Made by a program: the position numbers and the translations under genes | Source of the DNA: Pseudomonadota bacterium | GTDB taxonomy: Bacteria; Pseudomonadota; Gammaproteobacteria; Burkholderiales; Sulfuriferulaceae | NCBI GenBank assembly: GCA_021790625.1 | Contig: JAJYGL010000028.1 | Span: 1-14,867, forward strand | DNA: 14,867 bases | Direction: 5' to 3' | The notes under the pieces: generated by a model | The model's database searches: none | The model's input: the letters and a program-made list of their open reading frames with translations, nothing else | Told to the model about the DNA's origin: nothing | Shown: positions 1 through 6,754 of the stretch, piece after piece | Numbering within the stretch: the first letter of the stretch is position 1 | Layout of the letters: each line of letters begins with the position of its first letter

Positions 1-1
1 G

Positions 2-1093
2 GCATATAGCCCCGGTGTGGCAGAACCGGTGCGGGCGATTGCAGAAAATCCGGACGATGTCTGGCGTTATACCAACAAAGGCAATCTGGTCGCGGTAATT
101 ACCGATGGCACAGCGATTCTGGGGTTGGGCAATTTGGGCGCACTGGCCGCAAAACCGGTGATGGAAGGCAAGGCCGTGTTATTCAAGCGTTTTGCCGATA
201 TCGACGTGTTCGATATCGAGATCAGTGCGCCGGATACGGCATCGTTTATCGAAACAGTGGTTAACATTGCGCCGACATTTGGCGGCATCAATCTGGAAGA
301 CATTGCTGCACCGCGTTGTTTTGAAATTGAACAAGCTTTGTCAGAGCGGTTGGATATCCCGGTGTTTCATGACGATCAGCATGGAACAGCGGTCATTATT
401 TGTGCTGGGTTGATCAATGCATTGCATATTCAGGGGAAATCTCTGAATCAGGCAAAAATCGTTTGTTTGGGTGCTGGGGCGGCAGGTACGGCTTCATTGA
501 AACTCTTGCTGTCCATGGGAGCCGATAAATCGAAACTGCTTGTGGTGGACAAAGCTGGCGTGCTGCATAAAGGCATGGGTGGATTGCTTCCCCATCATGA
601 ATTTTTTGCCGCCGATACCGATGCTCGTACGCTGGCTGATGCCATGGTTGGCGCGGATGTGTTTATCGGTGTATCGGCAGCCAATCTGGTCAACGCCGAA
701 ATGCTGAAGTCAATGGCGGATCGCCCCGTGGTATTCGCTCTTGCCAACCCCGATCCGGAAATTTCACCCGAAATGGCGCATAGTGTGCGTGATGATCTTA
801 TTATGGCTACCGGACGATCGGATTACCCGAACCAAGTGAACAATGTCCTGGGATTTCCATTTATTTTTCGCGGCGCGCTCGACGCCAGAGCAAAACGCAT
901 TACTCAGGCCATGCAGATAGCAGCCGTGCACGCGCTGGCAGCGCTGGCGCGTGAACCGGTGCCGCAATCGGTGCTCGATGCCTACCAACTGACGCAACTC
1001 GCGTTTGGGCGTGATTATATTTTGCCCAAACCGTTTGATCCCCGGTTGGCTGACCGTGTGCCGCAAGCGGTAGCAGCAGCCGTGTCATTCTGA
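2..1093 (+). CDS. Malic enzyme (oxaloacetate-decarboxylating), short form, 5' end missing
   Basis: The reading frame is open from base 2 and begins with AYSPGVAEP, so the true start lies upstream and perhaps 50-60 residues are missing (estimate from family length). The enzyme oxidatively decarboxylates malate to pyruvate and CO2 with NAD(P)+ in the cytoplasm. Counting from the GTG at 17, I see VITDGTAILGLGNLG at 28-42, the metal/substrate segment GGINLEDI at 89-96, HDDQHGTA at 118-125, a Rossmann-type GAGAAG at 152-157, and later ANPDPEISP and the NQVNNVLGFPFIFRGALD block. The protein ends soon after the catalytic domain, so it lacks the C-terminal phosphotransacetylase-like domain of E. coli MaeB-type enzymes and resembles the shorter bacterial form. 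Cofactor preference (NAD or NADP) cannot be read safely. No terminator is visible after the stop. Confidence 0.95.
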   Translation, partial: AYSPGVAEPVRAIAENPDDVWRYTNKGNLVAVITDGTAILGLGNLGALAAKPVMEGKAVLFKRFADIDVFDIEISAPDTASFIETVVNIAPTFGGINLEDIAAPRCFEIEQALSERLDIPVFHDDQHGTAVIICAGLINALHIQGKSLNQAKIVCLGAGAAGTASLKLLLSMGADKSKLLVVDKAGVLHKGMGGLLPHHEFFAADTDARTLADAMVGADVFIGVSAANLVNAEMLKSMADRPVVFALANPDPEISPEMAHSVRDDLIMATGRSDYPNQVNNVLGFPFIFRGALDARAKRITQAMQIAAVHALAALAREPVPQSVLDAYQLTQLAFGRDYILPKPFDPRLADRVPQAVAAAVSF

Positions 1094-1104
1094 CCAGCAG
1101 AACG

Positions 1105-1284
1105 ATGGAGAAGACGATTGAAAAACCGAATAGAGGGAAAGACGGGGGACGCCTTGGTTCATTTCGATCGTGCAAGAATGAAACGGCAATTTTCATGTCG
1201 AATGAGCCGGCATTGAATGATGCCATCGAATCTGGTTGTACACCCATGTTATCCTGTTTGTCATCACGCATGATTCAGAAGTGA
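1105..1284 (+). CDS. Possible 59-aa small ORF between malic enzyme and the GGDEF/EAL gene
   Basis: An ATG-started frame of 59 codons fills nearly the whole gap. It starts 11 bases after the malic enzyme stop, and its TGA (1282-1284) overlaps the ATG at 1284 of the next gene in a TGATG arrangement typical of translational coupling. A second in-frame ATG at 1195 would give a 29-residue product. The peptide is polar with three Cys and has no hydrophobic segment or family motif that I recognise. No good Shine-Dalgarno sequence precedes 1105. A frame of this length could easily be open by chance, so this is only a candidate, or a leader peptide for the downstream gene. Confidence 0.22.
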   Translation: MEKTIEKPNRGKDGGRLGSFRSCKNETAIFMSNEPALNDAIESGCTPMLSCLSSRMIQK

Positions 1285-4200
1285 TGGACGCCTTGATGAC
1301 ATCGGAAGAAGCTTTTGCCGCCCTGCAGCGTCTGAACGATGCCAATGCATTGCTGGCACGCGTGAATCGCCTGGTTTTCGAGGTTGATGATAGTACAGAG
1401 ATGTTGCGACAAGTGTGCGAACTGGCAGTGGATCAGGTACACGCCCGTTTGACCTTTCTTACACGCCCCGACGAAGAGGGGCGTTTTTATTTCTTTTCCG
1501 CCGCCGGTGATTTGTCTTATCTGAACGACTTGTTCATTTCCACCAATCCCGATGTCAGTGCCGGACAAGGCGGGTTTGGGCAGGCATGGCGCGAAGCGCG
1601 CGCCTATTTTATCAACGATTTTACGCCGACTTCTTTCTTGGCAGACTGGCGCGCACGGGCACTGAACCTTGATTTGCATTCTGCTGCAATACTGCCGGTT
1701 TTTCGTCAAGGCAAGCTGTGGGCGTTGTTTGTGTTGTTGATGACAGAGCGCCATGTTTTTGATGAGGCATTACAATCCTTGCTGGAAATATTGGCACGGG
1801 ATATGTCGCAGGGAATCGAGCGTATCATGGCGCGACGTCTGCAGCATGCCTTGCTGGACAATACCGTGGTCGGAATGGCGTTGACAGCAGGGCGCAACAT
1901 TATCTTTTGCAACAAAAAATGTTCCGAGATGTTGTTATATACGGCAGACGAACTGATGGGTGTGCCTACCCGGCAGATTTATGTCGATGAAGCAGAATAT
2001 CTGCGGGTGGGCGCGGCTTATCAGGTGTTGCATAATGCCGGATCGGTAGTCGAATTACAGGCAGTGCGCTTTGCGCGCAAGGATGGCAGTCTGTTGTTGT
2101 GCGATGTCAGCGGCATTGCTTTTGGCGATACGGACGATGATCGGGTGGTATGGACGCTGGTGAATGTCGATTTGCGTGAGCAGCAGACGCAATATCTGCT
2201 GGCCATGCAGCAAGCAGAAGCATGGCGTGCACGCCACGATTCCTTGACTGAGTTGCCCAATCGTTTCGCTTTGGAACAATATTTGCCGCAAGCGATCGCG
2301 CATGCCAAGCGCACGGATACGGTACTGGCCGTTGGTTTCCTGGATCTGGATGATTTCAAATCGGTAAACGATTCGTTGGGGCACGATGCTGGGGATACAC
2401 TGTTGCGTCAGTTAGTGGTGCGCTTGCGTAAGCGCTTGCGGGCAAGTGACTTTTTGGCTCGCCTGGGGGGTGATGAATTTGTTGTGGTCATCGAAGATTT
2501 TGATACCCAACAGTTTGATCGGCAATTAAAGGTGGCGCTGGAACGTCTGCATGGTGCGGTTGAATCTCCATTTGAGTTGACGGCGGGTGTCGAATCTGTC
2601 GTGGGCATGAGCATGGGTGTGGTGCTGTTTCCTTTTGACAGTGAAGACCCTGATGAATTGTTGCGACTGGCCGATGTGGCGATGTATCAAAGCAAGCAGA
2701 ATAAAGCGCTCCGCACCAGTTGGTGGCAACAGGGGGATGAATTACAACAACAGGGTGCGGTGTCTGTTTTCGACCCCTACGGGCAAGAAGCCATTGCTTT
2801 GTTGACGAAATCCCGTGGTTTGCTTGATACTGTCAACACACTGTTTTTGCAAAGTTTTTACACCGATAAAGCGCAATATTTCGGGCTTGAGTCGGTTTTT
2901 TCGCGTTTATTGCCAGCAGAGTTGGAAGTGCTGAAAATCAACCAGATGGAGCATTTGCAGTTCATCATGCAACCGGATGTGCAGCGAAAAGACGTGCTTG
3001 ATAGCGGCGTCAAGCATCTGAGTTCTACCTATATGTTGATGGGCGTCGACGCGCTGAATTTGATGCGGATATCGAATTTGTGGCGCCATTTAATGGTTAA
3101 CGAATTAAATCGGGTGAATCTGGCCACACGGGATCGGTATTTGCTGGTGCTGGTGGCGGACGCTCGCTTACAGGATGATATTCAGGCGCAACTGGAAGCA
3201 GGGCAGCGCACCATGACGGCATGGTTTGATGTGCTGGCGCAGCCCTTGCCGGACATTGCCGTGCCATGGGTGGACGTGCAACAGGCTGAATTGTCGCTTA
3301 TTGGCGATTTGCGGGGCATTCAGGTATGCGCGGTATTACGGCCGAACGCCGAAGGCGTGTTTAAAGTGGAGGCCAGTGCGGGTGAATATGCGGAAGCATT
3401 TCGTGAGATTTTTCGTCATCCGGGCAAGCAGATTCTGCTTGATGTGCGAGAGGCCGGTGGCAAAGGGTTGGTGCCGCTGGCGTTTCGCGATGGCGCCATG
3501 CATACCACCATCGTACATGGCGAAGACGAACATGTCAGGCTCTGGCACGAAGATGCGCGCCGTTTCGGCGTATTCAGTATGGTGGCGATTCCACTGCCCA
3601 TGGCACCGGAAAAACCACGCATGGTACTGGCATTGTATGGCGCTTATCCAAACCAGTTTGATACCGTCTGGGTAGCGCAGTTTTGTCGCGGCCTGCAGCA
3701 ACGCTGGTCTGGTTTGCTGATGCAGCGCGAATTGAATGTCCACGAGACAATTTCCCAAGACTTGGCGTTGGCCTACCGCGAAAGGCTGTTTGCGGGCGGG
3801 TTGCGCATGTTGGTGCAACCTGTGGTTGATTTACATGCCGGTAAACTGGTCAAGGCAGAGGTATTGGCGCGTTTGGTGCTGGATGATGGCAGCGTGATTG
3901 CACCCAATGTATTTTTGCCATTATTGGGAATCGCGGAGCTGGATCATTTGTTTCGTCTCGGGTTGGATATGGCGTTGGAATTTTTGAAGCAATGGGAAGC
4001 ACGTGGTTTGGTCATCGATGTTTCCATCAATCTGTCGCCAAGTACATTGTTGAATATCGATTGTTCCACGTGGGTAGATGCCGCCTTGCGTCGGCACGGC
4101 GTCGCACCGCATCGATTGGTGCTGGAATTGTTGGAAACTCAGGACATGGAGAGTACGTTGCAGCAAGAAACCATCGAGCAGCTAAGTCGTTTGGGGGTAA

Positions 4201-4769
4201 AACTGGCGATGGACGACCTGGGTTCAGGGTATAGTAGTTTGTTGCGCATGGCCGCGATGCCGTTTGACATTATCAAGGTCGATCAGGGATTGTTGCGTCA
4301 GTTGCGCAAGAGCCCGGTGCAAACGCTGGCGCTGGTGGTGAGCATTTTGCAAATGGGGCGTGATTTTGAGCGCGAGGTGATTATTGAAGGTCTGGAAGAT
4401 GCAGACATGGTCGATGCAGTAATGTTGCTGGGTGCGCACTTTGGCCAAGGTTATGCGTTGGCCTGCCCGATGCCGGCAGCGCAATTGCCTGAGTGGCAGG
4501 TGCCGTCATACGATAACTCTGTCCAGCAACCGGTCATCAGGAACTATCTTGGTGCGCTGGCCTGGCACTGGGCAGTTAGACATGGCATGACACAAGGCAA
4601 GAAGACAATACTGAAATTGTGCCCCATGACCAGGTTTTTGCTCGCGCAGCAACCCGTGGATGATGACGCTGTGCGCTGGCACGCCGCGATGCACGAAAAG
4701 CAAGGTTCCTTTGAAGAGGCCGGACTCAATCTGATGAACTGGCTGGTGGAAAAAGTGCGTCATCAGTGA
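1284..4769 (+). CDS. Bifunctional GGDEF/EAL cyclic-di-GMP protein with GAF, PAS and globin-like sensory segments
   Basis: This 1161-residue soluble protein should both make and degrade c-di-GMP; no membrane segment is seen. From ATG 1284, the order is a GAF-like domain at about 24-179, PAS at about 186-300, GGDEF at about 318-475, an all-helical globin-like segment at about 500-605, a second GAF-like domain at about 668-812, EAL at about 822-1070, and a tail to 1161. The cyclase half has DLDDFK around D354 and an intact GGDEF at 395-399. An RASD inhibitory I-site (R386-D389) sits at the canonical five-residue spacing before it. The phosphodiesterase half keeps the expected residues: E859 of EVL, N916 of NLSP, E948, D977-D978 of DDLGSG, K998, E1035 and QGY at 1055-1057. 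The start is uncertain: TTG 1236, ATG 1284 and ATG 1296 are all in frame, and a stop at 1218-1220 bars anything earlier. ATG 1284 has a close AGAAG and overlaps a small ORF's stop. Confidence 0.93.
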   Translation: MDALMTSEEAFAALQRLNDANALLARVNRLVFEVDDSTEMLRQVCELAVDQVHARLTFLTRPDEEGRFYFFSAAGDLSYLNDLFISTNPDVSAGQGGFGQAWREARAYFINDFTPTSFLADWRARALNLDLHSAAILPVFRQGKLWALFVLLMTERHVFDEALQSLLEILARDMSQGIERIMARRLQHALLDNTVVGMALTAGRNIIFCNKKCSEMLLYTADELMGVPTRQIYVDEAEYLRVGAAYQVLHNAGSVVELQAVRFARKDGSLLLCDVSGIAFGDTDDDRVVWTLVNVDLREQQTQYLLAMQQAEAWRARHDSLTELPNRFALEQYLPQAIAHAKRTDTVLAVGFLDLDDFKSVNDSLGHDAGDTLLRQLVVRLRKRLRASDFLARLGGDEFVVVIEDFDTQQFDRQLKVALERLHGAVESPFELTAGVESVVGMSMGVVLFPFDSEDPDELLRLADVAMYQSKQNKALRTSWWQQGDELQQQGAVSVFDPYGQEAIALLTKSRGLLDTVNTLFLQSFYTDKAQYFGLESVFSRLLPAELEVLKINQMEHLQFIMQPDVQRKDVLDSGVKHLSSTYMLMGVDALNLMRISNLWRHLMVNELNRVNLATRDRYLLVLVADARLQDDIQAQLEAGQRTMTAWFDVLAQPLPDIAVPWVDVQQAELSLIGDLRGIQVCAVLRPNAEGVFKVEASAGEYAEAFREIFRHPGKQILLDVREAGGKGLVPLAFRDGAMHTTIVHGEDEHVRLWHEDARRFGVFSMVAIPLPMAPEKPRMVLALYGAYPNQFDTVWVAQFCRGLQQRWSGLLMQRELNVHETISQDLALAYRERLFAGGLRMLVQPVVDLHAGKLVKAEVLARLVLDDGSVIAPNVFLPLLGIAELDHLFRLGLDMALEFLKQWEARGLVIDVSINLSPSTLLNIDCSTWVDAALRRHGVAPHRLVLELLETQDMESTLQQETIEQLSRLGVKLAMDDLGSGYSSLLRMAAMPFDIIKVDQGLLRQLRKSPVQTLALVVSILQMGRDFEREVIIEGLEDADMVDAVMLLGAHFGQGYALACPMPAAQLPEWQVPSYDNSVQQPVIRNYLGALAWHWAVRHGMTQGKKTILKLCPMTRFLLAQQPVDDDAVRWHAAMHEKQGSFEEAGLNLMNWLVEKVRHQ

Positions 4770-4834
4770 ACGGTGACTAAGAAACCGCTGATTTATTCCT
4801 CCAAGAGCTACCGTCGCGACCATGTGGGAATAGA

Positions 4835-5260
4835 TCAGCGATTCCCTAATGAAATCAGGCGCGTTCCTGCCAGCCTGTCATGCAGGAATTGCCGGTCACG
4901 ATCAACAAAAGCCCATAGTTGGCTTATGCCGGGCAGACAAATGACGAACAGCAGTCGCACGATACTGCGCGTCAGCGTCAGGGGTCGATTGTCACGAGTC
5001 ACCAGCCGGATACGCCAGGTTTTCATGGCCAGCGACTGTCCATGCTGCCATTGCCAGACAAAATATACACCAATGACGCTGGCGAGCCATAGTTGTAACC
5101 CTATCCTGAATGGCATGCTCTGCCGGTTGTGGGTAAGGCTGATGAACAGATAATCAGCCACAAACAATAATGCCAGCAACAGCAGCGTCTCGTAAACCAT
5201 GGCTGCAAAGCGCTTGCTCAAACTGGCGGTAGGAAAGGAGGATGGTAAGGTTTGTGTCAT
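4835..5260 (-). CDS. RDD family integral membrane protein
   Basis: The 141-residue product has three hydrophobic stretches (about 20-42, 52-70 and 98-118), fitting a small inner-membrane protein. RDD-family marks are an Arg and an acidic residue bracketing TM1 (KRFAAMVYE), the G-x-S-LAMKTWRIRLV loop after TM2, RSIVR before TM3, and the C-terminal LHDRLAGTRLI. The family's function is poorly defined; some members are linked to ion or proton transport, which I do not infer here. The gene is convergent with the GGDEF/EAL gene (65 bases between stops) and divergent from dusB (136 bases between starts). No strong ribosome binding site is visible upstream of the ATG; the start is chosen because it gives the usual short hydrophilic N-terminus before TM1. 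Confidence 0.88.
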   Translation of the reverse strand: MTQTLPSSFPTASLSKRFAAMVYETLLLLALLFVADYLFISLTHNRQSMPFRIGLQLWLASVIGVYFVWQWQHGQSLAMKTWRIRLVTRDNRPLTLTRSIVRLLFVICLPGISQLWAFVDRDRQFLHDRLAGTRLISLGNR

Positions 5261-5325
5261 GGACGCTGATTTTACCGGATTTTTATGTCACAAACTGTTT
5301 CTCCGAATTTTTTGCCGCTGATTTT

Positions 5326-5355
5326 TTGCGCGAGAGGGCGTCTGTGAGGTAAAAT
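5326..5355 (+). promoter_or_regulatory. Weak candidate sigma70 promoter for dusB-fis
   Basis: TTGCGC at 5326-5331 and TAAAAT at 5350-5355 are separated by 18 bases and lie 42 bases upstream of the dusB ATG. The -10 box is good (5 of 6 to TATAAT) and the -35 box is poor (3 of 6). The -10 overlaps the left arm of the palindrome at 5348-5369. A transcript starting about 7 bases after the -10 would leave a leader of roughly 35 bases. This is a by-eye call only. Confidence 0.25.
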
Positions 5356-5369
5356 TGCGCAATTGTACC
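5348..5369. promoter_or_regulatory. 22-bp near-perfect palindrome upstream of dusB, candidate operator
   Basis: The half-sites GGTAAAATTGC and GCAATTGTACC match in 10 of 11 base pairs; the only mismatch is the 5352/5365 pair. The central 12 bp AATTGCGCAATT (5353-5364) are a perfect dyad, and one further pair (5346/5371) also matches. The right end lies 27 bases before the dusB ATG. No T-run follows on either strand, so an intrinsic terminator is unlikely. The position over a possible -10 box fits a dimeric regulator site, but I do not recognise the regulator. Confidence 0.45.
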
Positions 5370-5396
5370 GCTTGTTAACTTGTCATTGTCGGAATT

Positions 5397-6437
5397 ATGC
5401 GCATCGGTTCTTTTGAATTAAAAAACAATTTGATTGTGGCACCGATGGCAGGTGTGACTGATCGCCCATTTCGTCAGTTATGCAAGCGTTTGGGGGCGGG
5501 GATGGCGGTGTCAGAAATGGTGACATCCAATTCTTTGTTATATGGATCAGCCAAGACACGCCGTCGTGCCAACCATGAGGGAGAGGTGTCGCCCATTTCG
5601 GTGCAGATTGCTGGCGCCGACCCTGACATGATGGCAGAAGCAGCACGCTATAACGTTGATCAAGGCGCGCAAATCATTGATATCAACATGGGGTGCCCGG
5701 CAAAAAAGGTGTGCCATGTGATGGCGGGTTCTGCCTTGCTGCAAAATGAACCGCTGGTGGGAAAGATTTTATCCGCCGTGGTGGCTGCGGTGCCGGGCGT
5801 TCCTGTGACATTGAAAATGCGCACCGGATGGGATAAATCACACCGGAATGCGTTGTCCATTCTGAAAATTGCCGAAGAAAGCGGTATCGTGGCGTTGGCG
5901 TTGCATGGCAGAACGCGGGCGTGCGCTTATACCGGACACGCTGAATATGATACGATTGCCGCGGTGAAGGCGAAGGCGAATATTCCAATTATTGCCAATG
6001 GCGACATCACAACACCGGAAAAAGCTGCGTATGTGTTGCATTATACCGGCGCAGACGCCATCATGATTGGCCGTGCCGCGCAGGGAAGACCTTGGCTGTT
6101 TCGGGAAATTGATTATTATCTGCGCACAGGACAACATCTGCCATCGCCGGATATCGTTGAAATTCACGCATTGCTTCGGGAACATTTGTTTGATTTATAT
6201 GAATTTTATGGCGAGGAAACTGGCGTGCGCGTGGCGCGCAAGCATATTTCCTGGTATACGCGCGGGTTGCGTGATTCGGCGCGATTTCGTCATGCCATGA
6301 ATATTTTGCCGGATGTACAACAGCAATTGGCAGCCGTGGATGCTTTTTTTGAGCAATGTCGGCAACAGGGGGATTTATTGGCCGATGTGGCTGAATCCAG
6401 TGCTTTGACAGAAGAACTCTTGCAGGAAATGGAGTGA
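5397..6437 (+). CDS. dusB: tRNA-dihydrouridine synthase B
   Basis: This flavoenzyme reduces specific uridines in the tRNA D-loop to dihydrouridine using NADPH. The 346-residue product starts MRIGSFELKN-, collinear with the E. coli DusB N-terminus as I recall it, which supports ATG 5397. Visible marks are APMAGVTDRPFR at 15-26, the INMGCPAKK block with catalytic Cys100, LKMRTGWD at 139-146, LHGRTR at 159-164, PIIANGDI at 197-204, and the FMN-phosphate segment MIGRAAQGRPWLF at about 223-235. The C-terminal helical domain runs to ELLQEME and is somewhat longer than in E. coli. The stop overlaps the fis start (TGATG), the same gene pairing as in E. coli. The ribosome binding site is weak (GGA at 5391-5393, very close to the ATG). 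Confidence 0.96.
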   Translation: MRIGSFELKNNLIVAPMAGVTDRPFRQLCKRLGAGMAVSEMVTSNSLLYGSAKTRRRANHEGEVSPISVQIAGADPDMMAEAARYNVDQGAQIIDINMGCPAKKVCHVMAGSALLQNEPLVGKILSAVVAAVPGVPVTLKMRTGWDKSHRNALSILKIAEESGIVALALHGRTRACAYTGHAEYDTIAAVKAKANIPIIANGDITTPEKAAYVLHYTGADAIMIGRAAQGRPWLFREIDYYLRTGQHLPSPDIVEIHALLREHLFDLYEFYGEETGVRVARKHISWYTRGLRDSARFRHAMNILPDVQQQLAAVDAFFEQCRQQGDLLADVAESSALTEELLQEME

Positions 6438-6691
6438 TGGCGGTGGATGGCAAGTTGAAGAATCATGGCGAAGTCGGTGCGTGTATTGCTCGGGCGCTGG
6501 ATGCCTATTTCCAGGATATGGATGGCGAGGTACCCACTGGCGTGTATGATATGGTGCTGGCATGTGTGGAACGTCCGCTGATTGAAAAAATGTTGCATTA
6601 CGCGCAGGGTAACCAGACACGCGCCGCCGAATTTCTGGGTATCAACCGCAATACGTTGCGCAAAAAGATGGCGCAATACCATCTTGATTAA
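6437..6691 (+). CDS. fis: Fis-family DNA-binding nucleoid protein
   Basis: The product is an 84-residue protein; Fis in E. coli is a homodimeric DNA-bending factor of similar size. The C-terminal helix-turn-helix GNQTRAAEFLGINRNTLRKK (about 57-76) is close to the E. coli Fis recognition region, and a helical N-terminal part precedes it. ATG 6437 overlaps the dusB TGA, with AGGA at 6424-6427 nine bases upstream as ribosome binding site; a GTG at 6434 is a less likely start. The location directly after dusB is the classic arrangement and implies co-transcription. Another Fis-type HTH protein is possible in principle, but size and context make Fis by far the best call. Confidence 0.93.
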   Translation: MAVDGKLKNHGEVGACIARALDAYFQDMDGEVPTGVYDMVLACVERPLIEKMLHYAQGNQTRAAEFLGINRNTLRKKMAQYHLD

Positions 6692-6744
6692 GTAGTGAAT
6701 AATTTTTCTTTTACACAAGAAGCGATTTTAACCCCGCAAGATAA

Positions 6745-6750
6745 AAGGAT
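6745..6750 (+). promoter_or_regulatory. Ribosome binding site that fixes the purH start
   Basis: AAGGAT sits four bases before ATG 6755. The frame is open further upstream to a GTG at 6695, but that would add 20 residues unlike the family N-terminus, and no comparable ribosome binding site precedes it. Confidence 0.65.
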
Positions 6751-6754
6751 AAGA

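Noticed and set aside
1156..1184. Inverted repeat around TTCATT / AATGAA in the gap after malic enzyme
   Set aside because: The stem is short (six pairs) with a 13-base loop and no T-run; not better than chance.
1209..1224. Small hairpin GGCAT / ATGCC upstream of the GGDEF/EAL gene
   Set aside because: A five-pair stem with no U-tract or conserved context is expected by chance; no riboswitch features surround it.
900..1271. Minus-strand open frame covering the malic enzyme end and the following gap
   Set aside because: Two thirds of it is antisense to conserved malic enzyme sequence, and the product resembles no family I know.
4826..4846. Inverted repeat GGGAAT / ATTCCC spanning the RDD gene stop, possible terminator between convergent genes
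   Set aside because: The stem is only 6 bp and AT-rich, the loop is 9 bases, and no T-run follows on either strand.
5265..5325. Direct repeat GCTGATTTT (5265-5273 and 5317-5325)
   Set aside because: It is a nine-base AT-rich repeat in only two copies; likely chance.
5285..5347. 20-codon ORF in the gap upstream of dusB as a possible leader peptide
   Set aside because: No ribosome binding site, no run of regulatory codons, and no attenuator structure after it.
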